Positions 8,752-17,780 of a DNA stretch of 64,000 bases are shown piece by piece. Under the pieces are notes generated by a model. That model did no database searches and was not told the DNA's origin. It saw nothing but the letters and a program-made list of their open reading frames with translations. Position numbers and translations under genes: made by a program. Every line of letters starts with the position of its first letter. Positions within the stretch are counted from its first letter, which is position 1. Source of the stretch: OLB4 sp002050165. GTDB taxonomy: Bacteria > Bacteroidota > Ignavibacteria > Tepidaquicellales > Tepidaquicellaceae. The DNA lies in NCBI GenBank assembly GCA_030263475.1, contig SZPC01000008.1, forward strand, positions 62,001 to 126,000, in the 5' to 3' direction.

Positions 8752-10548
8752 TTAAATCATCCATGACAACATTGCTATTACGATTATTCCTGATATTATA
8801 GTCAGAGGAATACCGATTCTTAAGTAATCACTTTTAGTATAACTGCCGGCACCCATAACCAACAAATTAGATTGATGTGCAACCGGTGTCATAAACGAAG
8901 TTGAAGAAGCAAAAGCTACAGCAAGCATAACAATTGCCGGGTCAAGTCCGGCTGAGAGGGCTTTCGAGAAACCGATCGGAGCCATGATTAGTGCGGCAGT
9001 ATTATTTGAAGTTGTTATACAAATTAATACTGTCAGCAGAAAGATTACCGAAAGCATAATTACAGGCTTATTTTCTGGAAATGGTTTCAATAGTAAATCC
9101 GAAATAAGTTCGGCTGCACCGGTTTGTTGTAAAGCAATTCCAAGTGGAATTACTCCTGCCATAAGGAATATTATTTTCCATTGCAAATTTTTATACACCT
9201 GTTCGATTGAAATACATTTTGTCAGTATAAGTAAAAGTGCACCGCCAAGTGCAGCAACGGAGATTGGTATTATTCCTATTATTGCCGGGAGTATGCTGAT
9301 AAAAAAAAGCGCTATTGAAAGTAAAGATTTGCCGTTGGATTTATTTAACGGTGGTTCGCCGAGTAAAATTAAATCCTCTGAATCTTTCAATAAATTTAAT
9401 TTCTCCGGTAAACCTTGAATCAATAACGCATCACCAGTTTGAAGTTCCTGATTTCCAACCCCTGAGCTTATAGTAACTCCGCCTCGCCAGATTGCAATTA
9501 CATTTAGCCCGAACCGGTCTCTGAACTTAGCATTACGAAGCGTTTTCCCTTCAAGGTCAGATCTTGGAGAAATTACTGCCTCAATGTGAGTTACTTCCCC
9601 ATAACCAAATTCTTTTAGAGAAAATTTTGAGTTTGATTTTATTCCGATGTTAAAGTCCTGCGCCGCCTGATGAAGGGATTCTATATCGCCTGTAATAATG
9701 AGTTTGTCGCCGACGCCTAAAATGTATTCCGGGTTTGGATTAATCTTTATACCATTAGATCCAATCACAGCAATGATATTAATTCCGTACTGTCTGCCCA
9801 AAGTTGCCTGAGCGATTGTGCGGCCTGCGAGTTGACAATCTTTGGTGATGTTAGTTTCATAAAGTGAATTTTCAATTTTATAAAGTTCGACAAGTTCAGC
9901 ACCTGTAGGATGTGAATTAGTTATTGACCTTGTCGGGTGATTCGGTAGCAAACGCTTACCAACAGTCAGAAAGAAAATCAAACCGGATAATGTGATTAAT
10001 ATCCCGATCGGGAAAAATGAAAACATATTAAATCCGTTTAATCCTGCCTGCATCAACTGTGAGCTTACGACCAAATTTGGCGGTGTTCCTATGAGAGTCA
10101 ACATTCCTCCGAAGCTGCTTCCGAAGGCAAGTGGAATCAATAATTTTGATGGCGGAATTTTTGAAACTGCTGAAGCTTTGATTACCGATGGCAGTAAAAT
10201 CGCAACAACGACCACATTATTCATCATCGTTGATAGAGTTGCTGATGATAAAATTATTGTTACCAGAAGAAAGGTCAGGGATTTTTTTTGATTTCCGCCG
10301 AATATTTTTGAAATAATTTCACCTGCTCCGGTTCGCTCGAATGCAATCCCGAATATTAATATTCCCATTACCGCCAGAACAGCCTCGCTGCTGAACCCTG
10401 AAAATGCTTCAGATGGAGTTAATATACCAAAGAGCCCAAGCGATACAATTATCAATATTGCCGTCACATCAATTCTGATTAATTCCGTTACAAAAAGGAT
10501 AACAGACGTTATCAGTATAATCAGGACTATGGTTGATTCCGGTATCAT
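8752..10548 (-). CDS. SLC13/DASS-family permease with two central TrkA_C domains
   Basis: This 598-residue integral membrane protein has two hydrophobic halves around a soluble centre (roughly residues 215-395) of two TrkA_C (RCK_C) domains (IEAVISPRSDLEGKTL in the second). The membrane halves carry family signatures: GGMLTLIGTPPNLVV in the first and TTSNNTAALIMAPIG in the second. Relatives move dicarboxylates, citrate or sulfate with sodium. The RCK_C modules suggest gating by a bound ligand. Its start overlaps the stop of the upstream hydrolase by one base, so the two are probably co-transcribed. A second SLC13 permease lies at 14099-15877. Confidence 0.9.
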   Translation of the reverse strand: MIPESTIVLIILITSVILFVTELIRIDVTAILIIVSLGLFGILTPSEAFSGFSSEAVLAVMGILIFGIAFERTGAGEIISKIFGGNQKKSLTFLLVTIILSSATLSTMMNNVVVVAILLPSVIKASAVSKIPPSKLLIPLAFGSSFGGMLTLIGTPPNLVVSSQLMQAGLNGFNMFSFFPIGILITLSGLIFFLTVGKRLLPNHPTRSITNSHPTGAELVELYKIENSLYETNITKDCQLAGRTIAQATLGRQYGINIIAVIGSNGIKINPNPEYILGVGDKLIITGDIESLHQAAQDFNIGIKSNSKFSLKEFGYGEVTHIEAVISPRSDLEGKTLRNAKFRDRFGLNVIAIWRGGVTISSGVGNQELQTGDALLIQGLPEKLNLLKDSEDLILLGEPPLNKSNGKSLLSIALFFISILPAIIGIIPISVAALGGALLLILTKCISIEQVYKNLQWKIIFLMAGVIPLGIALQQTGAAELISDLLLKPFPENKPVIMLSVIFLLTVLICITTSNNTAALIMAPIGFSKALSAGLDPAIVMLAVAFASSTSFMTPVAHQSNLLVMGAGSYTKSDYLRIGIPLTIISGIIVIAMLSWMI

Positions 10549-11399
10549 TAAAGTTCAGTTCCCGTAATGAAATTTATCATTAACTGAATTACTTCGTCAA
10601 ATGTATTATTTGAACCGTTGAACGGATGTACAACTCCGAAGGTATGACCTGTATTTTTAAAAATTTCAAGACGAGTTGAATTGCGATTGTTTAGGGATTT
10701 TAAATTCTCTGCGTCCGAAACATCTACTGCAAGATCTTCTGAACCGTGAATTATTAACCACGGAATATTTATATTTTCCGCTGCCTTTTCAATATCAAGT
10801 CTGTCGCGGTTATTTTCAATGTCTTCGAGCAATGATACATTAATTCTCATTAATTGATTTGTCCGGGTATTCAATACCTCAAAGTATCCTTTTTCTTTCC
10901 AGAGTGATTTATGATTTTCACTGTATCTGTCAAAGTTACTTACTGATGCAAGTGTTATGAGTTTCTTTATTCGTTTGTCTGTTGCAGCTTGTAGTATTAC
11001 GGTGCCTCCTCCCCGCGAATGTCCGATAAGCGTTATATTACCCGTATCCGCTTCTATTTCATCGCTGATTTGTATCAGTGAACCAATAAAAGAGTTTAAG
11101 TCGCTGAGCTCAATTGAAAAAGTGTTCTTTGCGAACATATCGAGGCGTGTGAAGTCTGACATTGTATCATTTGTGTCTCCTGTCCCGTTATGGGAGAAAT
11201 TAAATGCTGCTGAAACAAGCTCGGCTCTGGCAAGTGTTTCAAGCATATATGGGAATCCACCCCAATCTTTGAAGCCTTTAAAACCATGAGCAAAAATCAC
11301 AAGTGGTTTTTTTTTGTTATTTTTGATGAACCTGATATTGGAGAAAAGTTTTTCTCCCGTTATATTTACAAATTCGTATTCTTTGTTAAACAGTTCCAT
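10548..11399 (-). CDS. Alpha/beta hydrolase (serine esterase type)
   Basis: The 283-residue cytoplasmic protein has the full alpha/beta hydrolase triad: nucleophile Ser in GHSRGGG, an acid in HGSEDLAV and His in KNTGHTFG. The oxyanion region is FAHGFKGFKDWGG. It resembles dienelactone hydrolase/serine aminopeptidase-like esterases; the substrate is unknown. Its stop overlaps the start of the downstream SLC13 permease by one base (TAATG type), which suggests coupled translation. It diverges from the K+/H+ antiporter 24 bases away, so two promoters must share that short gap. Confidence 0.85.
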   Translation of the reverse strand: MELFNKEYEFVNITGEKLFSNIRFIKNNKKKPLVIFAHGFKGFKDWGGFPYMLETLARAELVSAAFNFSHNGTGDTNDTMSDFTRLDMFAKNTFSIELSDLNSFIGSLIQISDEIEADTGNITLIGHSRGGGTVILQAATDKRIKKLITLASVSNFDRYSENHKSLWKEKGYFEVLNTRTNQLMRINVSLLEDIENNRDRLDIEKAAENINIPWLIIHGSEDLAVDVSDAENLKSLNNRNSTRLEIFKNTGHTFGVVHPFNGSNNTFDEVIQLMINFITGTEL

Positions 11400-11423
11400 T
11401 TAAATTTTATATAAATATAACGA

Positions 11424-12875
11424 TTGTTGTTATTAGAATATATATTGCTGATAATCGCTGTGCTGATAATTCTCAGTATAGTGATTTCAAGATATACTTA
11501 TAACTTAGGTACACCAACTTTGTTAATATTTCTCGCCGTTGGTATGATAGCCGGATCAGAAGGTTTGGGGAATATTTACTTTGATGATTACAGGTTGTCG
11601 CAAAACGTTGGTGTTATTGCTCTTGTTATAATTCTCTTTTCAGGTGGATTAAATACGAAATGGCAATCGGTAAAAAATCAGATTACCAATGCGATAGTTT
11701 TATCAACTGCAGGAGTGTTTCTTACTGCAATTTTTGCAGCGGCTTTTATGTATTTCGTTTTGGAGTTCGATCTGTTGACTTGTCTTTTGATCGGATCGAT
11801 AATTTCATCTACCGACGCAGCGGCAGTTTTCTCAATTCTTGAAAGTCAACGAATCAAAATTAAAGGTGGTTTAAGTCCGTTGCTTCAGGTAGAATCAGGA
11901 AGTAATGATCCAATGGCAATTTTTCTGACCATTGGAACGATTCAGATAATAACCTCGCCGGATTCCGGTATTGGGTCAATCCTGTTACTTTTCGTAAAGC
12001 AAATGTCAATAGGCTTTGGTTTGGGTTTTGCTTCGGGATTGATTTTGGTTCAGTTTATAAACCGACATAAATTTATTTACGATGGGTTTTATCCGGTCTT
12101 TTTATTGGCGAGTACATTTCTTGTGTTCAGCCTGGCTTCCACATTAGGTGGTAGTGGTTACCTGGCGGTTTACATTTCGGGATTAATACTTGGAAAGTAT
12201 GAATTCATTCACAAACGTTCATCACTGAGGTTTTTTGACGGCCTTGCATGGTTATCTCAGATTTGTATGTTTGTAGTTTTAGGATTGCTCGCATTTCCGT
12301 CTCAATTAATACCGGTGATTGGAACAGGTTTGATCGTATCGGCATTCCTTATTTTAATTGCACGTCCTGCAAGTGTTTTTCTTACTATGGTATTTTCCAA
12401 ATTTAACTTTAAGGAGAAAGTCTTTATCTCCTGGGTCGGGCTAAGAGGATCAATCCCGATTATTCTAGGAACGTTTCCTTTGGTAGCGGGAATCGAGAAC
12501 GCGAATATGATTTTCAACATGGTCTTTTTTATTGTTATCACTTCTGTTGTGATACAGGGTTGGTCAATCCCGAAAGTCGCAACATATCTCGGATTAGCGG
12601 AGAAAGAAGTGCAACAGATAAAATCTCCGATTGAATTCGAGCCATTAAGAAAAACTGACCGTGTCCTTGAGGAGTTTATAATTCCATTCAATAGTTCAAT
12701 AGACGGTAAGAAGCTCGTTGATCTCCGGCTACCTGAAAATGCGCTGATAGTATTGGTTTGCCGTGATGAAGAATTTTTATTGCCCAAAGGTGAAACAATT
12801 TTACACTCCGGTGATGTCCTTCAAGTATTAACCGATAAAAGTTTAATAAAAGAAATTTACGAGAAGTTAATTTAA
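11424..12875 (+). CDS. CPA1-type potassium/proton antiporter with C-terminal TrkA_C domain
   Basis: About 12 TM helices (residues 1-385) carry CPA1 signatures: LFSGGLNTKW, SSTDAAAVFSIL and VESGSNDPMA with its ion-binding ND pair. A TrkA_C (RCK_C) domain ends the protein (SIDGKKLVDLRLPENALIVLV, HSGDVLQVL). The layout matches NhaP2/CvrA proteins, which exchange K+ for protons across the inner membrane under nucleotide control. The only in-frame start that includes TM1 is TTG at 11424. The gene converges on the beta-helix gene with one base between stop codons. Confidence 0.9.
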   Translation: MLLLEYILLIIAVLIILSIVISRYTYNLGTPTLLIFLAVGMIAGSEGLGNIYFDDYRLSQNVGVIALVIILFSGGLNTKWQSVKNQITNAIVLSTAGVFLTAIFAAAFMYFVLEFDLLTCLLIGSIISSTDAAAVFSILESQRIKIKGGLSPLLQVESGSNDPMAIFLTIGTIQIITSPDSGIGSILLLFVKQMSIGFGLGFASGLILVQFINRHKFIYDGFYPVFLLASTFLVFSLASTLGGSGYLAVYISGLILGKYEFIHKRSSLRFFDGLAWLSQICMFVVLGLLAFPSQLIPVIGTGLIVSAFLILIARPASVFLTMVFSKFNFKEKVFISWVGLRGSIPIILGTFPLVAGIENANMIFNMVFFIVITSVVIQGWSIPKVATYLGLAEKEVQQIKSPIEFEPLRKTDRVLEEFIIPFNSSIDGKKLVDLRLPENALIVLVCRDEEFLLPKGETILHSGDVLQVLTDKSLIKEIYEKLI

Positions 12876-12876
12876 T

Positions 12877-14067
12877 TTACTTCGCATATAACCCTCCGGT
12901 CAGTCCGATGTTACTTCTCGAGTTGTCCATATTTTTAATGTTGGGATCTCCCGAATATTTCATTTTTGAATTTAACTGAAGGCCGAAATCGTAATCGCTA
13001 TTGAAAAGTGGGTCAACGGAAATATTCCCGCTCTCTCCCGTCAGGTTATCGGTATTTCGGTATTCACCGTGATAATTCCCCCAAACGTTATTGTATTTGA
13101 ACGTTATATCGGAACCGGGTGCGTTCATCCAATAGCCGACTTGAGGGCAAACCCACTCATCCCTCCACCCGTTTAATGTTATAATGTTATTTACTATTAC
13201 CGCCTTAACATGAGCGCTGTCGCTTGTCCAGGGAGCAACTCCGCAGTTGCCGTTACGCGTTATTACATTGTTAATAAGTTGCATTTCCGAGTTACCGCTA
13301 ATTACAATTCCCCAGCCGAGGTTATCAAAAACTGCGTTATTATAAACTTCAGCTTTGGAATTCCCGAACGTTCCGATTCCTTTCCAGAATCCTGATACTT
13401 TATTTCGGACAATAAGAGCATTTGCATTCCATGTAACACCGATACCCGCACCTCTGCCGGTTTGAATAATGTTGTCTTCAATTACTGCATTTGCCCCGCG
13501 ATACAATGCGATTCCATCCCAAGTGTTGCGAACTATAATATTGTTCCTGATCAATGCGAAACTTCCTTCGCGGATGACTATACCGCATATTCCAACAACG
13601 GGATCGTTAGCAAATCTTACAGTATCATTCGATATTACACAATTCTCAATTAACACATGTGAATATTTCAAAACAATGCCACCGTTGGTTGCATCTCCTG
13701 AAGTATCCCTCACACCTCCCGTAATAGTTACATTGCTGATAGTTGAATTTTTACTGTTCAGAAATAAAAGTCCGTATCCCGCATTTGTGATAATGACTAC
13801 TTTTTCCGGTGATGTTCCGATAATGTGTAAAGACTTGTTCTCTACAAGGAAACCCTTTGTCCCGTAAACTATAGTCTCATGTTTCCTGCAGTTGCCACAT
13901 TCATTTTCAATGTAATCTGAAGGGATTACCGAATAAACTCCATCATCTAAAAAAATAGTATCACCATCTTTTGCATTATTAATTAGAATCTGTAGATCGG
14001 TAGTTTGCGCATTTGAATTAATAGTAGAGAGAAATATTGTTAGTAATGATATAAACGTCAATTTCAT
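12877..14067 (-). CDS. Secreted right-handed parallel beta-helix protein
   Basis: A signal peptide (residues 1-20, ending NSNAQ) precedes repeated short beta-strand coils of NosD/pectate-lyase-like type, such as NSTISNVTITGG, GSFALIRNNIIVRN, NAVIEDNIIQTG and NALIVRNKVSGF. This fold usually binds or cleaves polysaccharides, but I see no catalytic motif that decides. Four cysteines (CGNC, NGNC, WVC) may stabilise it outside the cytoplasm. No type IX C-terminal sorting domain is apparent. It starts 31 bases from the divergent SLC13 permease. Confidence 0.8.
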   Translation of the reverse strand: MKLTFISLLTIFLSTINSNAQTTDLQILINNAKDGDTIFLDDGVYSVIPSDYIENECGNCRKHETIVYGTKGFLVENKSLHIIGTSPEKVVIITNAGYGLLFLNSKNSTISNVTITGGVRDTSGDATNGGIVLKYSHVLIENCVISNDTVRFANDPVVGICGIVIREGSFALIRNNIIVRNTWDGIALYRGANAVIEDNIIQTGRGAGIGVTWNANALIVRNKVSGFWKGIGTFGNSKAEVYNNAVFDNLGWGIVISGNSEMQLINNVITRNGNCGVAPWTSDSAHVKAVIVNNIITLNGWRDEWVCPQVGYWMNAPGSDITFKYNNVWGNYHGEYRNTDNLTGESGNISVDPLFNSDYDFGLQLNSKMKYSGDPNIKNMDNSRSNIGLTGGLYAK

Positions 14068-14098
14068 TATATTTGAGAAAGTTTGTGAAATTTAAATT

Positions 14099-15877
14099 AT
14101 GACGTTTGAAATTGCTATCGTAATAACAGTGGTCATCGTAGCAGTAATTCTGTTTGCGACCGAAAAGATTTCTGTTGATATAGTTGCAATTCTTGTAATG
14201 TGTTTTCTTGTAATATCCGGAATTCTTGAACCGTTGGAAGGGCTGGCGGGGTTCAGCAATGAAGCTACGATTACCGTTGCATCGCTTTTTGTAGTAAGTG
14301 CGGCAATGTTTAAAACCGGTATTGTAAACATTATCGGCAACAAGGTAACAGGTTTCTTCCGTGTAAATTTTACAACAGGAATTTTAATGACAATACTTAC
14401 GGTAGGAATTCTCTCAGCTTTTATAAACAATACACCGATTGTAGCGATTTTTATTCCGATTATGCTTGGTGTTTCTAAAAAGCTCAATATAAGCGCGAGT
14501 AAATTGTTAATTCCGATTTCATTCGCATCTCTGTTCGGTGGCGTTTGCACACTCATCGGTACCTCTACAAATATATTAATAAACTCAATTGCTATATCAC
14601 ATGGATTGACAGGATTCAGGATGTTTGAGTTCAGTTTTTTAGGTGTAATATTGTTTATCATCGGTTCAGTTTATCTTTTAACGATTGGTATTAAAATGAT
14701 TCCCAACAGGCGGCAGAAGCAAGACTTAAGCTCAACGTTCATGATAAGGGATTTTATAACTGAAATAAGGATAAAAGAAGATTCAAAGTCAGTTGATCAT
14801 AAAATTTCTGAATCTTCACTAATTAAAGATTTAGAAGTCACAATTCTCGAAGTTAACCGAGGTAGCCAAAAGTTTATGATACCGAAAGCTGATTTTGTAT
14901 TACGTGCTAACGATATTCTGAAAGTCAAAGGTAATATTGAAAAAATAAAAAACCTTAAAGATCGCGAGGGAATTGCATTACGTTCGCTTGAAAAGATAAG
15001 TGACGATGATTTTGCCGATAAAGATACTCTTTTGGTTGAAGCGGTTATTTCACAGGATTCCGATTTAATCGGGAAAACGCTGAAGAGTTCTGATTTTAGG
15101 AACAATTATGGCGGAATTGCAATTGCAATTGCACACGGTGGCAGAATCTATTACAATAACCTTGGAGATATTAGATTGCGGGCAGGAGATTCATTGTTAA
15201 TTGAAATGGGGTTGAACGATATTGAGAACCTTTCAAATACAAACGACTTTGTAGTTCTCAAGGAAATTGAAAATCAACCTTTCCGAAAAGAAAAAATCAT
15301 CCCGGCTGTGGTAATTTCAATCGGATTAGTTTTATGTATTACAACCGGTATTATACCGATTGTTATGGCAGCTGTAACCGGAGCATTACTGCTTGTATTA
15401 ACCGGAGTGATAACGTCTGATGAAGCATACAAATCGATTGATTGGAAAGTAATTTTTTTACTTGCAGGAGCTTTGTCAATGGGTGAGGCGCTTGAAAAGA
15501 GTGGAGCAGCGGTTTTCATTTCAGAAAACCTGATAAATTTGCTCGGCGGGGTTAGCCCGTTTGTTCTCATTTCCACGTTTTATCTTCTTACTGCTGTGTT
15601 AACCGAAGCAATGTCAAACAGCGCAACTGCAATATTGGTAGCGCCAATTGCCATTGTATCGGCCAATTCAATCGGGGTTGATCCGCGACCACTTTTACTG
15701 GCGGTTATTTTCGGTGCTTCTTCAAGTTTCATGACCCCGATTGGTTATCAGACCAACTTGATGATTTATGGAGCCGGGCAGTATAAATTCATAGACTTTA
15801 TAAAAGTCGGAGCGCCCCTTAAATTATTTTTTTGGATATTAGCCTCGTTATTAATCCCGGTAATATTTCCGTTCTGA
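14099..15877 (+). CDS. SLC13/DASS-family permease with two central TrkA_C domains (second copy)
   Basis: The 592-residue protein has the same architecture as the permease at 8752-10548. The first membrane half carries FGGVCTLIGTSTNILIN, two TrkA_C domains follow (VEAVISQDSDLIGKTL in the second), and the second half carries EAMSNSATAILVAPIA. The two copies differ widely outside these motifs, so they are old paralogues or separate acquisitions with different substrates. It probably takes up an anion such as a dicarboxylate, citrate or sulfate with sodium. No Shine-Dalgarno is visible. It converges on the DUF4835 gene four bases away. Confidence 0.9.
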   Translation: MTFEIAIVITVVIVAVILFATEKISVDIVAILVMCFLVISGILEPLEGLAGFSNEATITVASLFVVSAAMFKTGIVNIIGNKVTGFFRVNFTTGILMTILTVGILSAFINNTPIVAIFIPIMLGVSKKLNISASKLLIPISFASLFGGVCTLIGTSTNILINSIAISHGLTGFRMFEFSFLGVILFIIGSVYLLTIGIKMIPNRRQKQDLSSTFMIRDFITEIRIKEDSKSVDHKISESSLIKDLEVTILEVNRGSQKFMIPKADFVLRANDILKVKGNIEKIKNLKDREGIALRSLEKISDDDFADKDTLLVEAVISQDSDLIGKTLKSSDFRNNYGGIAIAIAHGGRIYYNNLGDIRLRAGDSLLIEMGLNDIENLSNTNDFVVLKEIENQPFRKEKIIPAVVISIGLVLCITTGIIPIVMAAVTGALLLVLTGVITSDEAYKSIDWKVIFLLAGALSMGEALEKSGAAVFISENLINLLGGVSPFVLISTFYLLTAVLTEAMSNSATAILVAPIAIVSANSIGVDPRPLLLAVIFGASSSFMTPIGYQTNLMIYGAGQYKFIDFIKVGAPLKLFFWILASLLIPVIFPF

Positions 15878-15881
15878 AAAG

Positions 15882-16790
15882 CTATCGGGAATCCCGGATT
15901 TGTTCGTAAATTCTTTGATGTGCAGGGTCGAGTTCGATTAGTTTATTGAAAATGGAATTATCACCGTAATCGAGAAACGTCGTCGCTATCTCTTCTGCTT
16001 TTGCATCGAAGAAAATATCGGGATTAAAAGATTTTACCTCGCGCTTTTTGACGTTACTAATCCTTGTCAATGCCCGAAGTATATTGTTGTATGCATTAGT
16101 TCTGTTGATCCCGAGTGAATCAAGTCCCATCCAGTGGTATTCAAAAAATCCCCGCCTGTAATCGTCAAATCTAGGATTGAGTAGCTCCTGCGCAAGTTGT
16201 AATCTTGAAGGCCTGGTACCACCTCCGGTTTCCGTCCATCCCCTGTTGTCCGACTTTGGTTTATTACAAATCTGAAGCGCCTTTTGAAAATATACATTTC
16301 CGCCCCTCGGGAAATATGAGTCTTCGTCGTAACCCATGATCATATATGCATAGTAATCAAGCAAGCTCAGGAACGAATCGAATATTACATCATTTTTAAT
16401 AAATTGAATATTCTGGTTATAGTTGAAAGAAACCCTGTCATCAAGAAATTTAAAAGTTGTGGTATAAACAATCGGATCTCGCTTATCAGTTCTGTAAATC
16501 TCACGTTGAGCAATTACAAAAAGTTGTGCGTCATATCTGTCTAATCCCGAAGCGGATCTGAAATTGAAATTGAAAGTTGCTTTTACCGGGGGTATAGATT
16601 TCTCATGCCACTTGTTTCCGTTTAGATAGTCTTCAACATTCTGCTTGAAGTTCGTTAACCGTTGTTTGAATTCGGTAGTCAGGTTCTCATCGTTTACGAT
16701 AACTTCGACCTGCAGATCCTGAGCCTTAATTGTTGAGACAAAAAACAGCCAAACGAGTATAATTAAAGTTGCCTTGATTTTATTTTGCAT
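15882..16790 (-). CDS. DUF4835 family protein (PorD-like)
   Basis: A signal peptide (residues 1-23, ending TIKAQ) precedes a 280-residue domain matching DUF4835, a family restricted to Bacteroidota and relatives and often labelled PorD of type IX secretion. Visible family features are QDLQVEVIVND near the start, a DSFLSLLDYYAYMIMGYDEDSY block and a C-terminal ELDPAHQRIYEQI. It faces away from a PorV/PorQ-like barrel gene 84 bases away, which fits a secretion-related role. The family match is from memory and the PorD role is inference. Confidence 0.8.
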   Translation of the reverse strand: MQNKIKATLIILVWLFFVSTIKAQDLQVEVIVNDENLTTEFKQRLTNFKQNVEDYLNGNKWHEKSIPPVKATFNFNFRSASGLDRYDAQLFVIAQREIYRTDKRDPIVYTTTFKFLDDRVSFNYNQNIQFIKNDVIFDSFLSLLDYYAYMIMGYDEDSYFPRGGNVYFQKALQICNKPKSDNRGWTETGGGTRPSRLQLAQELLNPRFDDYRRGFFEYHWMGLDSLGINRTNAYNNILRALTRISNVKKREVKSFNPDIFFDAKAEEIATTFLDYGDNSIFNKLIELDPAHQRIYEQIRDSR

Positions 16791-16874
16791 TTAGAAACTT
16801 TATTGTTTAGTTTTGGTCTAATTTGAAATTCTTAAAATACACTTTCAATACATATAACATTAACTCACCGAAAA

Positions 16875-17738
16875 TTGTACAAGTTCATCTTTTTAATATT
16901 AGCAATTTTTACCACTCCGTTATTAGCTCAGTTTGAGAATACGGATATAGGTGCGAGGTCAGTTGGATTGAACGGCGCATTCACTTCTGTAGGAAATGAT
17001 GCATTCAGTATATTTTACAATCCATCCGGTCTTGGTCAGTTAAAATACAGGGAACTTGGAGTATTTTACAGCCCTGCGCCGTTCGGATTGTCAGAACTCG
17101 CAACCGGTGCGCTCGTTTATGCTGAACCCACTTCATTCGGTACATTTGGGCTCGGATTGAAAACATATGGATTTGAGTTGTACCGGGAAAATAATATTAT
17201 TGTATCCTATGGCAGAGATTTTAAAAACAGAATTTTTTATGGTGTAAATCTCAACGTTTATAATCTCAATATTAAAAATTATAATTCAGCGACAACCTTC
17301 GGTGTTGATCTCGGTGCTATGGCATATTTGACAGAATTTCTCAGGTGGGGATTTTTTGGAAGAAATATTACCGGATCACGCATCGCAGATTCTGAAGAGA
17401 AAATTGCTCAGGTTTTCAGAACCGGCTTTAATATTATTCCGCGCGAAGATTTAAGTTTATCTCTCGAAGCAGAAAAGGATGTTAGATATCCTCTTTCAAT
17501 CAGAGCCGGGCTGGAATATTCGCTTTATGATTATATTGATCTCAGAGCAGGTGTTGGTTCTCAACCTGCTTCTTTCACCGGTGGTATCGGTATAAAATAT
17601 GATCTAATCCAACTTGATTACGCAATATATAATCATCAAGACCTTGGCATTACTCATCAGGGTACTATCTCCGTAAACTTCGGCGGTAATGATGCCAGAA
17701 AGTTTTCACGTGAACAACTCAAAAATGCATTTAAGTAA
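16875..17738 (+). CDS. PorV/PorQ-like outer-membrane beta-barrel protein
   Basis: A signal peptide (MYKFIFLILAIFTTPLLAQ) leads into GARSVGLNGAFTSVGNDAFSIFYNPSGL (written here in pieces: GARSVGLNGAF and NDAFSIFYNPSGL), the hallmark of PorV/PorQ/FadL-like barrels. Alternating beta strands follow to a short charged tail (REQLKNAFK). PorV and PorQ are outer-membrane parts of type IX secretion in Bacteroidota, though relatives exist without it. The start is TTG at 16875; no ATG precedes the signal peptide. The divergent DUF4835 neighbour supports an envelope or secretion role. Confidence 0.75.
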   Translation: MYKFIFLILAIFTTPLLAQFENTDIGARSVGLNGAFTSVGNDAFSIFYNPSGLGQLKYRELGVFYSPAPFGLSELATGALVYAEPTSFGTFGLGLKTYGFELYRENNIIVSYGRDFKNRIFYGVNLNVYNLNIKNYNSATTFGVDLGAMAYLTEFLRWGFFGRNITGSRIADSEEKIAQVFRTGFNIIPREDLSLSLEAEKDVRYPLSIRAGLEYSLYDYIDLRAGVGSQPASFTGGIGIKYDLIQLDYAIYNHQDLGITHQGTISVNFGGNDARKFSREQLKNAFK

Positions 17739-17780
17739 TTTCTTTTTTTTAAATTCAACCTATTTTAAGATTCACTTTAA

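Noticed and set aside
12877..14067. Beta-helix protein as a type IX secreted adhesin
   Set aside because: I see no C-terminal sorting domain, so only a secreted beta-helix is called.
14092..14661. 189-codon minus-strand frame over the start of the SLC13 permease
   Set aside because: It is antisense to a clear permease with family motifs and has a repetitive Ile/Thr-rich composition typical of reverse-strand shadows.
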